Shown here: one piece after another, positions 27,805 to 36,574 of the stretch | Layout of the letters: every line of letters starts with the position of its first letter | Position numbering within the stretch: position 1 is the stretch's first letter | From: Sphingomonas lacunae | GTDB taxonomy: Bacteria; Pseudomonadota; Alphaproteobacteria; Sphingomonadales; Sphingomonadaceae | Assembly (NCBI RefSeq): GCF_012979535.1 | Contig: NZ_CP053015.1 | Coordinates: forward strand, 496,001 to 560,000 | DNA: 64,000 bases | Reading direction: 5' to 3' | The notes under the pieces: model-generated | What the model was told of the DNA's origin: nothing | The model's input: only the letters and a program-made list of their open reading frames with translations | The model's database searches: none | Made by a program: the position numbers and the translations under genes

Positions 27805-29133
27805 TCAGGCGGCAGCGAACATGCGTTCAATGTCGCCCGATGTGATGGGGCGACGGGCCTTGCCGATCGCGTCCATGCTGTCGGTCTTGAGGCCGCCCAG
27901 ATTGTGACGCGGCGACACATCGACATCCTTGCCCAGCTCGCGCAGGTGGCCGACCGTGCAATTCTCCCGACCGCCATTCAGCGCAAAGGCATCAAAGCTG
28001 TATTCGCGCATGACGTTGAGGTGGGTGATCTTGTCGATCACGTTCCGGTCGAGGCCATTGACCGAAGCCCAGAGATATTCGGGCACATTCGGCCACACCG
28101 TGTCGCTGTGCGGATAGTCGCACTCATAGGCGACCATGTCGGTGTTCATATAGTCGAGATTCTTCACCCCGAACTGGTCGTCGATGAAACAGCTGATGAT
28201 GTGCCTTTTGAACACATCTGACGGGCGGTTGCCCGGACCGATATCGGCAAATGTCCACTCATTATGGTGCTCGTAAGTGAAATCTGCCCGCTCAAGGAAA
28301 TAGGGCACCCAGCCGATACCGCCCTCGGACAACGCCATGCGCAACTCCGGATAACGCTGCCAGAAGGACGCGAAAGTCCAGTCGGCAGCCGAGTTGGCGA
28401 TGCTGATCGGCATGGCGGTGATCCACGCCGAAATCGGGCTTTCAGGCGACGGGTGCATCGCCCGCGCGCCGGTGCCGATGTGACAGTTGATCACCATCTT
28501 GTAATCGACGCAGGCCTTCCAGAACGGCTCCCAATATTCATTGTGGATGCTCGGCAGGCCAATGTTCGACGGATTGTCGGAGAAGCTGACGGCATGGACG
28601 CCAAGGTCGCTCATCCGCTTCATTTCCGCCAGCGTGGCGTCCATGTCCCAACTCGGCACCAGGCACATGGGGATGAAGCGCCCTGGCGCGCTGGCGCACC
28701 ATTCCTGCACATGCCAGTCGTTCCATGCCTGCACGGCGCGCAGTGCCTCCGCTGGGCTGTCCTTGGCAGCAGCGACAAACACCCCGCCGGCAAAGCTCGG
28801 CATGGTCGGAAAGTTGAGGCTGGCCAGAACGCCGTTGGCGTTCATGTCGTCAACCCGCGCCTTGGGCTCGTAACAGCCTTCGCGCAGCTGGCTGAACTGG
28901 GTCGGCTCCATGCCATATTCGCTGCGCGGACGTCCGACCACGGCATTGAGGCCGATGGTCGGGTAACGCTTGCCGTTCCACTGCCACACATCCTTGCCGT
29001 CAGCAGAAACGATGCGCGGTGCCTCATCCTTCTTGTCGGCCGGATAATGGTTGATGAAGGCATCGGCAGGCTCGACCGCATGGTCGTCCACGCTGATGAT
29101 GATCAGGTCGTTCATGCTCATTGTATCGGTCAT
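27805..29133 (-). CDS. amidohydrolase family protein (Amidohydro_2, ACMSD-like)
   Basis: A 442-residue TIM-barrel protein. The N-terminal ISVDDHAVEP replaces the usual HxH with DDH. The inner ligands are suggested by NCHIGTG and by YECDYPHSD near residue 340. Such ACMSD/LigY-like enzymes catalyse hydrolysis, hydration or decarboxylation of C-C bonds and are frequent in steroid and aromatic clusters. The reaction here is unknown. It precedes the SDR and P450 genes with a 14-bp gap. Confidence 0.9.
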   Translation of the reverse strand: MTDTMSMNDLIIISVDDHAVEPADAFINHYPADKKDEAPRIVSADGKDVWQWNGKRYPTIGLNAVVGRPRSEYGMEPTQFSQLREGCYEPKARVDDMNANGVLASLNFPTMPSFAGGVFVAAAKDSPAEALRAVQAWNDWHVQEWCASAPGRFIPMCLVPSWDMDATLAEMKRMSDLGVHAVSFSDNPSNIGLPSIHNEYWEPFWKACVDYKMVINCHIGTGARAMHPSPESPISAWITAMPISIANSAADWTFASFWQRYPELRMALSEGGIGWVPYFLERADFTYEHHNEWTFADIGPGNRPSDVFKRHIISCFIDDQFGVKNLDYMNTDMVAYECDYPHSDTVWPNVPEYLWASVNGLDRNVIDKITHLNVMREYSFDAFALNGGRENCTVGHLRELGKDVDVSPRHNLGGLKTDSMDAIGKARRPITSGDIERMFAAA

Positions 29134-29169
29134 CGTCTCTCTCCCGGATGGAGATGGGGGGAATGGGTC

Positions 29170-29925
29170 CTACGCCCGGCGGATCATGCCGCCATCGACG
29201 CACAGCGTCTGGCCGGTGATAAAGGCGGCATCGTCGGACAGCAGGAACAGCACGGCATTGGCCTGTTCATCGGTCGTGCCGATGCGGCCCAGCGGCATTT
29301 GCGCCACAATGCCCTCGATGATCTTGGGATCGACCTGGCGCATCGCCTCGGTCAGCGTTGGCCCCGGCGCAACGCCGTTGACGCGGATGCCCTTGGGCCC
29401 CAGCTCCGCCGCCAGCGCGGTGGTCAGCCCGTTGGTGCCCAGCTTGGAAATGCCATAATAAGCGCCGACGCTGCCGCTCAAATAGGCCGCCGTCGAGCTC
29501 TGGTTGATGATCGCACCGCCGCCGCGCTCGATCATCGACGGCACGCACGCCCGGCTGACGAACAGCGCGCCATGCAGGTTCACCGCCATGAAGCGCATAT
29601 AATAGTCGATATCCACCGACATCAGCGGCTCATAACGCATGCCGTTGAAGATGGCGGCATTGTTGATGAGGAAGTCGATCCCGCCAAAGGCGTCACACGC
29701 CGCCTTGGCCATGGCCTCGCACGATGCCGGGTCGGAGACGTCGACCTTGACGAACAGCGCCTTGCCGCCCTCGCCATTGATCGCATCGGCAACGGCCTGT
29801 CCCTGCGCCGCGTTGATCTCGGCAACGACCACCGCCGCACCCTCGGCCGCCAGCCGCCGCGCATAGGTTTCGCCGATACCCTGACCTGCTCCGGTGACAA
29901 CCGCCACCTTGCCCGCAAAGCGCAT
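29170..29925 (-). CDS. SDR family oxidoreductase
   Basis: About 251 residues: VTGAGQGIGETY, NNAA, STAAY...YYGISK and C-terminal TLCVDGGMIRRA, a full classical SDR set. GGGAGAG precedes ATG 29925; in-frame alternatives lie upstream at 29940 and 29961. Upstream neighbour of the amidohydrolase on the same strand. It probably acts on a hydroxyl or keto group of the same intermediate series. Confidence 0.92.
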   Translation of the reverse strand: MRFAGKVAVVTGAGQGIGETYARRLAAEGAAVVVAEINAAQGQAVADAINGEGGKALFVKVDVSDPASCEAMAKAACDAFGGIDFLINNAAIFNGMRYEPLMSVDIDYYMRFMAVNLHGALFVSRACVPSMIERGGGAIINQSSTAAYLSGSVGAYYGISKLGTNGLTTALAAELGPKGIRVNGVAPGPTLTEAMRQVDPKIIEGIVAQMPLGRIGTTDEQANAVLFLLSDDAAFITGQTLCVDGGMIRRA

Positions 29926-29986
29926 CTGATTCTCTCCCATTATCGTTGGTCCGGAGTTCATCCGAAAATTGGCGATTCGTCAACTA

Positions 29987-31387
29987 TTATCGGCAAGGCC
30001 AGCAAATCCGCCCGTCAATCAGCGTCATGACCACCCGATCCGCATCGAAATCCGCCAGCAAATCCGCCATGTCACCGTCGATCAGGATAAGGTCAGCCGC
30101 CGCACCAACCACCACTTCCCGCCGGGCAAAGGGCGCCCCGGCCTCCGCCAGCCACAGCCCCAGCGCCGCCTCGGGCGACAGCGCCTCGCCCCCGCCCAGC
30201 ACCACCCCTGCCGCCGTCCGCCGCGACACCGCCGCGCGCATCCCTGCCCAGGGGTCAATCGGCCCATAGGGGCCATCCGAACCGCCGATCATCGGCACCC
30301 CCGCCGCCGCCAGTCGCGCCAGCGGCAACAGGTCGCCCTGATCGCCCGGGTCAACTTGAGCCAGCCAGCGGTCGCCGCGCGAAACAACAAATCCCGGCTG
30401 CACGCTCACTGTCAGTCCCAGCCTGCGCAATTCCACCACAGCCCCTTGCGGCACGACATTGCCATGCTCGATGCGGTCACCGCTGACCGTCCCCGCCGCC
30501 TCAAATCCCGCGAGCGCCAGCGCCAGTTCGGTCGCCGTCGCGCAATGCACAGCTACCGCCCGCCCGCTCACATGCGCCGCCGCCATCCGCGCCGCCAGCG
30601 CATCCGGGTCAGGCGGATCGCGCTCATCGACGAGGATCTTGAGCGGCCCGCGCCGATAGCCCGTTCCCTCGGGCATATCCTCCCGCCCCATCAGCAGCAG
30701 CCTCTGCAGCAACACCCTGTCCGCCAGCGCCGCCTCGAACAGCGCCGCCTCACCCGGCCCGTTGCCCGCGCCGGTGTCAGTAACCCCCGTCACGCCCAGC
30801 CGCGTCATGTCCCGCGACAGCGCGCCCAGATCAGGCCCCGCCCCCTTGGGCAGCCGCGTCCTCAGCCAGTCATCGCAGCGCCAGAAGCGCCCGGTCAGCG
30901 CGCCCGCCGCATCGCGCTCCGCACCCTCGGGCCATCCCCCCGCATCATCGATCAACGCCAGCGCCGCACTGTTGAGCACCCACAGCGCGCCCGTCCGGTC
31001 AAGCATCCGCACCGGCCGGTCCGCCACCCAGCCATCCAGCATCGCCGCATCGGGCAGGCCCGCTGCCCGTTCGTCATAGTCAATCACCCTCAGCCAGCCG
31101 CCCGGTAGCAGCTTCGCCGCCGTCCCACGCAACCGAGCCGCCACCGCCGCCCCGTCACTCACGCCCTTGAGCGACAGCGATTGCCGCGCCGCGGCCGTCG
31201 CCAGCAAATGGATATGATGGTCATGCAGCCCCGGCAGCAGCATGTGCCCGCCGCCATCCACCTCTGGCCCGCTGACCGCCAGCCGCTCGCCGATGGCACA
31301 GATCAGCCCGCCGCTGATCGCCACATCGACCTCGGCTCCGCCGAACGGCCGCACCCGCCGCAGGACCAGATCGACCCGACCACTCAT
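29987..31387 (-). CDS. amidohydrolase (YtcJ/Amidohydro_3 type)
   Basis: A 466-residue metal-dependent hydrolase: N-terminal beta-sandwich, then HDHHIHLL (HxH metal pair), VHCATATE, RIEHGNV and GGSDGPYGPID, the pattern of the YtcJ-like group. It hydrolyses C-N or ester bonds of unknown substrate. Its ATG overlaps the stop of the upstream CoA-transferase gene (ATGA), making it the last gene of the rightmost operon with CaiB-like and crotonase genes. Unusually Ala/Gly-rich, high-GC codon use. Confidence 0.9.
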   Translation of the reverse strand: MSGRVDLVLRRVRPFGGAEVDVAISGGLICAIGERLAVSGPEVDGGGHMLLPGLHDHHIHLLATAAARQSLSLKGVSDGAAVAARLRGTAAKLLPGGWLRVIDYDERAAGLPDAAMLDGWVADRPVRMLDRTGALWVLNSAALALIDDAGGWPEGAERDAAGALTGRFWRCDDWLRTRLPKGAGPDLGALSRDMTRLGVTGVTDTGAGNGPGEAALFEAALADRVLLQRLLLMGREDMPEGTGYRRGPLKILVDERDPPDPDALAARMAAAHVSGRAVAVHCATATELALALAGFEAAGTVSGDRIEHGNVVPQGAVVELRRLGLTVSVQPGFVVSRGDRWLAQVDPGDQGDLLPLARLAAAGVPMIGGSDGPYGPIDPWAGMRAAVSRRTAAGVVLGGGEALSPEAALGLWLAEAGAPFARREVVVGAAADLILIDGDMADLLADFDADRVVMTLIDGRICWPCR

Positions 31388-32353
31388 GCCACCAGCTCCG
31401 CGACATGTGCCGCACAGCGCGCCAGCGCCGCATCGACCAGCCCCGCCTCGCCCGCCTCCAGCATCGCCAACGCCGTCCGCGCCGCCAACACACCAGTCAG
31501 CGGATCGGCCAACGCATCGCCCAGAAAGTCCGGCCCGTCGCTGACCAGCCCTCCGGCAACCGCCGCATCATCGCCAAAGCCGACCCTGTCCGACGCCCAG
31601 CCATGCCCCGTGACCGCCACCCAGATCAACGCCGGGTTCGCCGCAAAGACCTCATCCGGCCTCAACCCCAGCCCCGCCAGCCCCCTCGCCCGGGCGCTTG
31701 TCACCAGCACATCAGCCCCGGCAACCAGTTCGGCCAATGCCGCCCGCCCGTCCTCGCGGGTTAGATCAAGCGCCAGACGCCGTTTGCCGCCATTGATCCG
31801 CGCATCGAGCAACGGTGAGGTCTGCGGCGTCGGGTCGGGCCGGGACAGCGACTCCACCCGCACCACTTCCGCACCCCACTCGCCCAGCAATCCGGCGCAC
31901 AATGGCCCGGCCCACAGCGCCGACATATCGACCACCCGCAAGCTCGAACCTTCGCGCGCCACGCCGCCCCGCCGATGCAGCACCGCCACCGCCTCACCGC
32001 CAGCCGCAACCTCACCCAGCCGCGCCACCGGCAGGCCCATCCATGTCGCCCGCTCGATCAACATGGCACAGTCCCGCCGGGGCATCAGCCGCTCGACCGC
32101 CGCCCAGGGCGCCTCACCGGCATCGCCCTCCAACCAGGCCGCAACACCTGCCCGGTCCTCCTCCCGCGCCAGCGTCACCGCCATCCAGCCGTCCGCCGCC
32201 TTCACCATCCGGCTGTTGCCATTGACCGACCAGCCCGGTCGCCGCTCACCGACGCTGATGTCCCGCTGCAACAGCGGCCAGTCCTGCGCGCCAAATGGCG
32301 CCGCCCATTCTGCCGCCAGCGCGGCGATCCGCTGCAGCCGCCCCGCATCCCTC
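31384..32353 (-). CDS. CaiB/BaiF CoA-transferase family protein, apparently domain-permuted
   Basis: A 323-residue protein starting at a GTG that overlaps the upstream stop (GTGA). The hallmark N-terminal segment of type III CoA-transferases, here VVDMSALWAGPLCAGLLGEW, occurs only at residues 141-160. The region before it (residues 44-115, NGNSRMVKAADGWMAV and on) resembles what normally follows the active site. The candidate catalytic Asp284 (LADPLTGVLAA) lies close to the C-terminus. The order suggests a circularly permuted enzyme. Annotated start bases lie at 32353-32355. Confidence 0.82.
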
Positions 32354-33332
32354 ACGGCACAATCTCGTCAACCAGCCCCCAGTCGAGCGCCTGCCGGGCC
32401 CGAACCCGCTGACCGGTCAGCATCATCCACGCCGCCCGGTGCCGACCGATCGCCCGCGCCACCGTCACTGTGCCGCCCGCGCCGGGGATCAGCCCCATCG
32501 TCACTTCGGGCAGCTGGAACCAGGCATTGCCGCTTGCCGTCCGCCGCGCCGCCCCGGCAAAGGCTTCGAGGCCCGAACCGATCGCGCCCCCGTGAAAATG
32601 CACCGCCGCCCGTTCGCCCAGCGCCAGTATCAGCCGCGCCGCACTGCGCCGGCTGCGCACGATATGCGCCATCGCCAGATCAGCCGCGCTGCCAAATTCG
32701 CCGAGATCGCCACCGGTTGAAAAACAGTCGCCCTCCGCCCGCATCAGCACAGCGGGCGTGCTCGGGTCATCAAGCGCATTGGCCAGCGCCTCGAACAGCG
32801 CATCACGCATCGCCGCCGTCATCGCATTGCGCGTCGCGGGGGAAGCGAGCGTCACGGTCAAGCAATCGCCTTCGCGTTCCAGCTTGAGTTCGCCCCCGGC
32901 AAGGGCAGCGACATCGCCGCGCTTCGCCAGCCAGCGGCGAAACTCGCCGCCCGCCAGCAAGGTCGAATAAGCGAGCGATTCCAGCGTCAGCGCATCGTCC
33001 GCCGCCACCCCCTCACCCATGCGCAGCACCCGCGTCAGCGTCGTTGCCGCTACCGGACAGGCCCGCACCGCCGCCTCCAGCCGCGCCATTTCGCGATCCA
33101 GAGCATCGGCCTTCACCGAAACCCACGGCCCAGGCGCACGCTCCGCCGCCGTCAGCAAGACATCAAATTGTCCAGGATCCACCGGCGGCAGCGCACCCGC
33201 CCGGTCAACGCCAATCCGCACCGCATCAACCGGCCCCTCGGGCCAGTCCGGCGCAACGGCATCCCCCACCAGCACCGGCACATCGCCCAGCGCCGACCAT
33301 TGCTCGGCAGAGAGAAAATCAAACTGGGTCAT
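32352..33332 (-). CDS. crotonase-family protein with N-terminal extension
   Basis: About 326 residues. The first 150 or so have no crotonase motif (acidic, ends around YSTLLAGGEFRRWL). The rest is a crotonase domain with ATRNAMTAAMRDAL, CFSTGGDLGEFG and HFHGGAIGSGLEAFAGA, and PEVTMGLIPGAGG with the catalytic-position Glu retained. It is therefore the crotonase here best equipped for classical enoyl-CoA hydration. Translationally coupled to the permuted CoA-transferase. ATG 33332 is chosen over TTG 33338. Confidence 0.88.
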   Translation of the reverse strand: MTQFDFLSAEQWSALGDVPVLVGDAVAPDWPEGPVDAVRIGVDRAGALPPVDPGQFDVLLTAAERAPGPWVSVKADALDREMARLEAAVRACPVAATTLTRVLRMGEGVAADDALTLESLAYSTLLAGGEFRRWLAKRGDVAALAGGELKLEREGDCLTVTLASPATRNAMTAAMRDALFEALANALDDPSTPAVLMRAEGDCFSTGGDLGEFGSAADLAMAHIVRSRRSAARLILALGERAAVHFHGGAIGSGLEAFAGAARRTASGNAWFQLPEVTMGLIPGAGGTVTVARAIGRHRAAWMMLTGQRVRARQALDWGLVDEIVP

Positions 33333-33372
33333 GCTCAAGCTCGCGCACTCCCCTCACCCCGAACATTGCCGT

Positions 33373-33393
33373 GCCCCGGACCCGATCCGGGGC
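33373..33393. repeat. GC-rich palindromic repeat (REP-like)
   Basis: GCCCCGGA-CCCGA-TCCGGGGC, a perfect 8-bp-arm inverted repeat in the 105-bp gap between the synthetase and crotonase genes. Similar GGATCCGGTCCGGGG palindromes are scattered through alphaproteobacterial genomes. It could also form a transcript-stabilising hairpin. Confidence 0.6.
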
Positions 33394-33437
33394 CCATGGT
33401 CAGACCTCGCCGCTGGCACCATGCCAGCCGACAAAGC

Positions 33438-34928
33438 TCACCCCGCCGCCAGTTCCGCCCGCAATTGCCGGCGCAGCAATTTGCCGGTCTCATTATAGGG
33501 CAAGGCATCGCGGAAATGCCAATGCTGCGGTACCTTGGTCGACCGAAGCGCCACCTTGACGAAATCGGCCAGCGCCGCCGCATCGGGGGCTTCCCCGCGT
33601 GGCACGATGATCGCGGCAATCGCCTCGCCCCATTGGTCGTCGGGGACACCGATCACCGCGACATCCGCCACCGCCTTATGCTGCCGCAGCCGGTCCTCAA
33701 TCTCGCCGGGGGAGATATTCTCGCCGCCGCGCACGATGACATCGTCGATCCGGCCATCGACGAAAAGATAGCCTTCATCGTCCATCCAGCCGGCATCATT
33801 GGTCGGGAACCAGCCATCGGCGGTCAGCGCCGATTTGCCCTGATATTCCCCCGACACCTGTTCGCCGCGGACGAAAATCTCGCCCTGTTCGCCCGGCCCC
33901 AGCACCCGGCCGGTCTCGTCGCGGATCTCGAGTTCCACCGTCGGCAAGGGCTTGCCAACCGAGGCAATGCGCCGCCGCACGGCGGAATCGTCGGAGGCAA
34001 AGGCGGCGCGGTGCGCCTCGGCATCGAGCAGGGCGATGGTCGAACTGGTCTCGGTCAGGCCATAGGCGTTCACAAAGCCGACATGCGGCAGCATCGCCAG
34101 CGCCCGCGCGATCACCGGCTCGGGCATCCGCCCGCCGCCATAGGACAGCGCCTTGAGCGACGGCAGCGTCCCGCCATCCGCTGCCAGCACGTCGAGAATG
34201 CGGTCGAGCATCGTCGGCACGACCATCGCGTGCGTCACACCCTCGTCACGCACCATCGCTACCCATTCCTCGGGCGTGAAGCTCGGCAGATAGACGATGC
34301 GCCGCCCGGCATAGCAACTGCTCAGCACGGCAGAAATGGCGGCGATATGATAGGGCGGCACGCTGACCAGCGCGCACTCATCCTCTTCGGCGCCGAGCAG
34401 TTCGACCGTGCCCATGACATAGCTGGTCAGATTGGCGTGGCGCATGATTGCCGCCTTGGGCTCGCCCGTCGTGCCGCTGGTGAACAGCATGGCGGCAATG
34501 TCATTGCCCTCGTCACAGGCGCACGCTTCGCCGTCCTCACGCTTGGCGATTATCGCGTCGATCCGGCTGCGCGGCACGATCCGCACGTCCTCGGGCGACC
34601 CCACCCGGGCGATCATGTCATCATCGATCACCGCCACTGATGGCGCGGTGCGCGTCACCAGCTTCGCTAGATCGGCATCGGGCAGGCGGTAATTGATCGG
34701 GACAAAGCTCTTGTCAGCCAGTGCCGAGGCAAACAGCAACAGGGCAAAGGCATCGCCGTTGACGCCGACAAAGGCGAGGTTGCTCGCCCCGCCATCCGAC
34801 AGCGCGGAGGCAATCGCCGCCGCGCACTGCCGGTATCCGGCAAAGTCTAGGCCATCCGCACGGCGCCCGAGCGCGGGCCGGTCACCGGCGCAATCGGCAA
34901 CCAGATCAAGCAGCAATCCCGTTCGCAT
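33438..34928 (-). CDS. acyl-CoA synthetase (AMP-dependent, FadD-like)
   Basis: A 496-residue ANL enzyme: P-loop LFTSGTTGEPKA, NAYGLTETSS, hinge VDGRIDDVIVRGG and C-terminal ETGKLLRRQL. Third synthetase of the island, so different acids or successive intermediates are probably activated by different enzymes. It starts 4 bp after the stop of the small 101-residue protein. The CaiB gene upstream is on the same strand, so 36467 to 31387 may be transcribed together. Confidence 0.93.
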   Translation of the reverse strand: MRTGLLLDLVADCAGDRPALGRRADGLDFAGYRQCAAAIASALSDGGASNLAFVGVNGDAFALLLFASALADKSFVPINYRLPDADLAKLVTRTAPSVAVIDDDMIARVGSPEDVRIVPRSRIDAIIAKREDGEACACDEGNDIAAMLFTSGTTGEPKAAIMRHANLTSYVMGTVELLGAEEDECALVSVPPYHIAAISAVLSSCYAGRRIVYLPSFTPEEWVAMVRDEGVTHAMVVPTMLDRILDVLAADGGTLPSLKALSYGGGRMPEPVIARALAMLPHVGFVNAYGLTETSSTIALLDAEAHRAAFASDDSAVRRRIASVGKPLPTVELEIRDETGRVLGPGEQGEIFVRGEQVSGEYQGKSALTADGWFPTNDAGWMDDEGYLFVDGRIDDVIVRGGENISPGEIEDRLRQHKAVADVAVIGVPDDQWGEAIAAIIVPRGEAPDAAALADFVKVALRSTKVPQHWHFRDALPYNETGKLLRRQLRAELAAG

Positions 34929-34932
34929 GGTC

Positions 34933-35238
34933 TCAGTCCGACGCCGGCAACGGCTTGGCGTCCTTGATCGTCAACAGGCGCCCGTCAAAGCTCAGCGCGC
35001 CCTTGCCGGGCTTGCTGCCCAGCACTTCGATGCCGCTCTCGGCATCGACATAGCGCTTGCCCATCAACAGGCCGCCGTCATGCCCTTCGACGATGCCCTG
35101 GCCGCCGCCTTCGCCGCCATGGGCGAGCACCGGATGTCCGCCACAGGCCAGCGTGCCTGCAACCGACGGTGGCCGCACGACTACCATTTCCCCGTCGCAA
35201 ACCGCACTTTTCCAGCGCGAACCGGGCTTCAGTTCCAT
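34933..35238 (-). CDS. conserved small protein of unknown function
   Basis: A 101-residue protein I do not recognise. The sequence [24 protein letters not shown], a Cys15 and a CGGHP segment, and the closing DGRLLTIKDAKPLP suggest a compact beta-rich, possibly metal-binding domain. No signal peptide or membrane segment. TGATG overlap with the CoA-transferase upstream and a 4-bp gap to the synthetase downstream show it is a real operon member that probably serves CoA-ester chemistry. Confidence 0.75.
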   Translation of the reverse strand: MELKPGSRWKSAVCDGEMVVVRPPSVAGTLACGGHPVLAHGGEGGGQGIVEGHDGGLLMGKRYVDAESGIEVLGSKPGKGALSFDGRLLTIKDAKPLPASD

Positions 35239-36467
35239 CACGCAATCGCTCCCTTGGTCTTCAATGCTTCAATCCGGTCCCATTCAAGACCCAGTTCCAT
35301 CAGGAACAATTCGGTATGTTCGGACGCCTCGGGCGCCCGCGTGTTGGTGACACCCTGGTGATTGAACTGCACCGGGTTGGCGACCAGCCGGATCGGTGGC
35401 CCGCCATCGGCCGATTCCACTTCGAATATCAGGTCATTGGCCAGCACCTGCTCGTCATTGGCGGCATCGGCGGGCGATTGATAGGCGGCCCATTGCCCGC
35501 GCATGGTTTTCAGATGCTCGACCCAATAGGCAAAGGGCTTGGCCGCCATCGCCTGCTTGACCAGTGCATAGGCCGCCGGCGCATTGGCCATCAGCGCCTC
35601 GATCGTCGCAAAGCGTTCGTCGCTGATGCACTCATCCAGACCGAGATGGGTGAAGGTATCGGCGATCAGCGGCGCGGGAGAGAGAACCGTCAGGTTGATG
35701 AAGCCGCCGTCCGATGTCTTGAAAACGCCCATGAAGGGGTTGGTGCTGACCGCATCCTGCCCCGGCAGGGGATTGCTGAACGGGTTGACGCCCAGCTCCA
35801 TGCAGACATCTATGCTGCACGCCGTTGCCCACACGCCCGAGGACAACAGCGACACATCGACCTCCAGCGCCTCACCGGTGCGCTCGCGGTGGAACAGCGC
35901 GGCAGAAATGCCGCCGGCGATGTTCATGCCGCCAATCGTGTCGCCATAGGCCGGGCCCGGCTGCAACAGCGGACCATCCAGTTCCTTGGGCGTGACGAGG
36001 ATCGATGATCCGCCACGCGCCCAATAGGCGGTGGAATCAAACCCGCCCTTGTCACGCTCCGGCCCCTTGTCGCCAAATGCCGACCCCCGGACATAGATGA
36101 TGTTCGGATTGGCGGCGCGGATATGCTCCAGGTCGATCTTCAGCTTTTGCCGCTGGCTGGGCAGGTAATTGGTCAGGAACACGTCGGCCGTCGCGGCAAT
36201 CTCATAGAGCAGCTGGCGGCCTTCCTCGGTCGAAATGTCGATGCCGACGCTGCGCTTGCCGCGATTGGGGTGCTGCATCAGGCTGCTGCGCTGCGGATTG
36301 ACCGCCAGCCGCTGCAATTCCTTGATGCCGCGCTGCGCATCGCCGCGCACCGGATGCTCGATCTTGATGACATCGGCGCCCCAGTCGCTCAGCACGCCGC
36401 CCGCTGCCGGCACAAAGGTGAATTGCGCGACTTCCAGCACGCGCACCCCTGTCATCACCTTGGTCAT
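35238..36467 (-). CDS. CaiB/BaiF CoA-transferase family protein
   Basis: A 409-residue type III CoA-transferase in normal domain order: N-terminal [30 protein letters not shown], then the catalytic Asp in [14 protein letters not shown]. It moves CoA between acids or, as in alpha-methylacyl-CoA racemase, inverts a 2-methyl branch; either fits branched side-chain oxidation. GGAGAGAG precedes the ATG. A separate palindrome (36511-36529) lies in its promoter region. Confidence 0.92.
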   Translation of the reverse strand: MTKVMTGVRVLEVAQFTFVPAAGGVLSDWGADVIKIEHPVRGDAQRGIKELQRLAVNPQRSSLMQHPNRGKRSVGIDISTEEGRQLLYEIAATADVFLTNYLPSQRQKLKIDLEHIRAANPNIIYVRGSAFGDKGPERDKGGFDSTAYWARGGSSILVTPKELDGPLLQPGPAYGDTIGGMNIAGGISAALFHRERTGEALEVDVSLLSSGVWATACSIDVCMELGVNPFSNPLPGQDAVSTNPFMGVFKTSDGGFINLTVLSPAPLIADTFTHLGLDECISDERFATIEALMANAPAAYALVKQAMAAKPFAYWVEHLKTMRGQWAAYQSPADAANDEQVLANDLIFEVESADGGPPIRLVANPVQFNHQGVTNTRAPEASEHTELFLMELGLEWDRIEALKTKGAIA

Positions 36468-36510
36468 CGCTCTCTCCTCAGGCCTCTCTAACGGGCATGA
36501 TTCGACTTAT

Positions 36511-36529
36511 AACTGACGGACCGTCAATT
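36511..36529. promoter_or_regulatory. TGACGG-A-CCGTCA palindrome upstream of CoA-transferase
   Basis: AAC-TGACGG-A-CCGTCA-ATT: perfect 6-bp arms around one base, 44 bp upstream of the CoA-transferase ATG. It differs in core from the island palindrome, although CTTATAAC just to its left resembles half of one. TetR-family regulators of acyl-CoA metabolism commonly use sites of this shape. Confidence 0.55.
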
Positions 36530-36574
36530 TCAAGAGAGAGCGGATAGTGGCTCTACCTCGCCCTCTACCTGCGC

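Noticed and set aside
29940..29990. CGTCAACTATTATC resembling half of operator D
   Set aside because: Only one half-site matches and the other arm is absent.
28264..30030. A 588-codon open frame on the plus strand
   Set aside because: It runs antisense across the amidohydrolase and SDR genes, has no recognisable domain, and is the kind of spurious frame common in high-GC DNA.
31181..32887. A 568-codon plus-strand frame, Pro/Ser/Arg-rich
   Set aside because: It is the complement of the very GC-rich amidohydrolase, CoA-transferase and crotonase genes; composition explains it.
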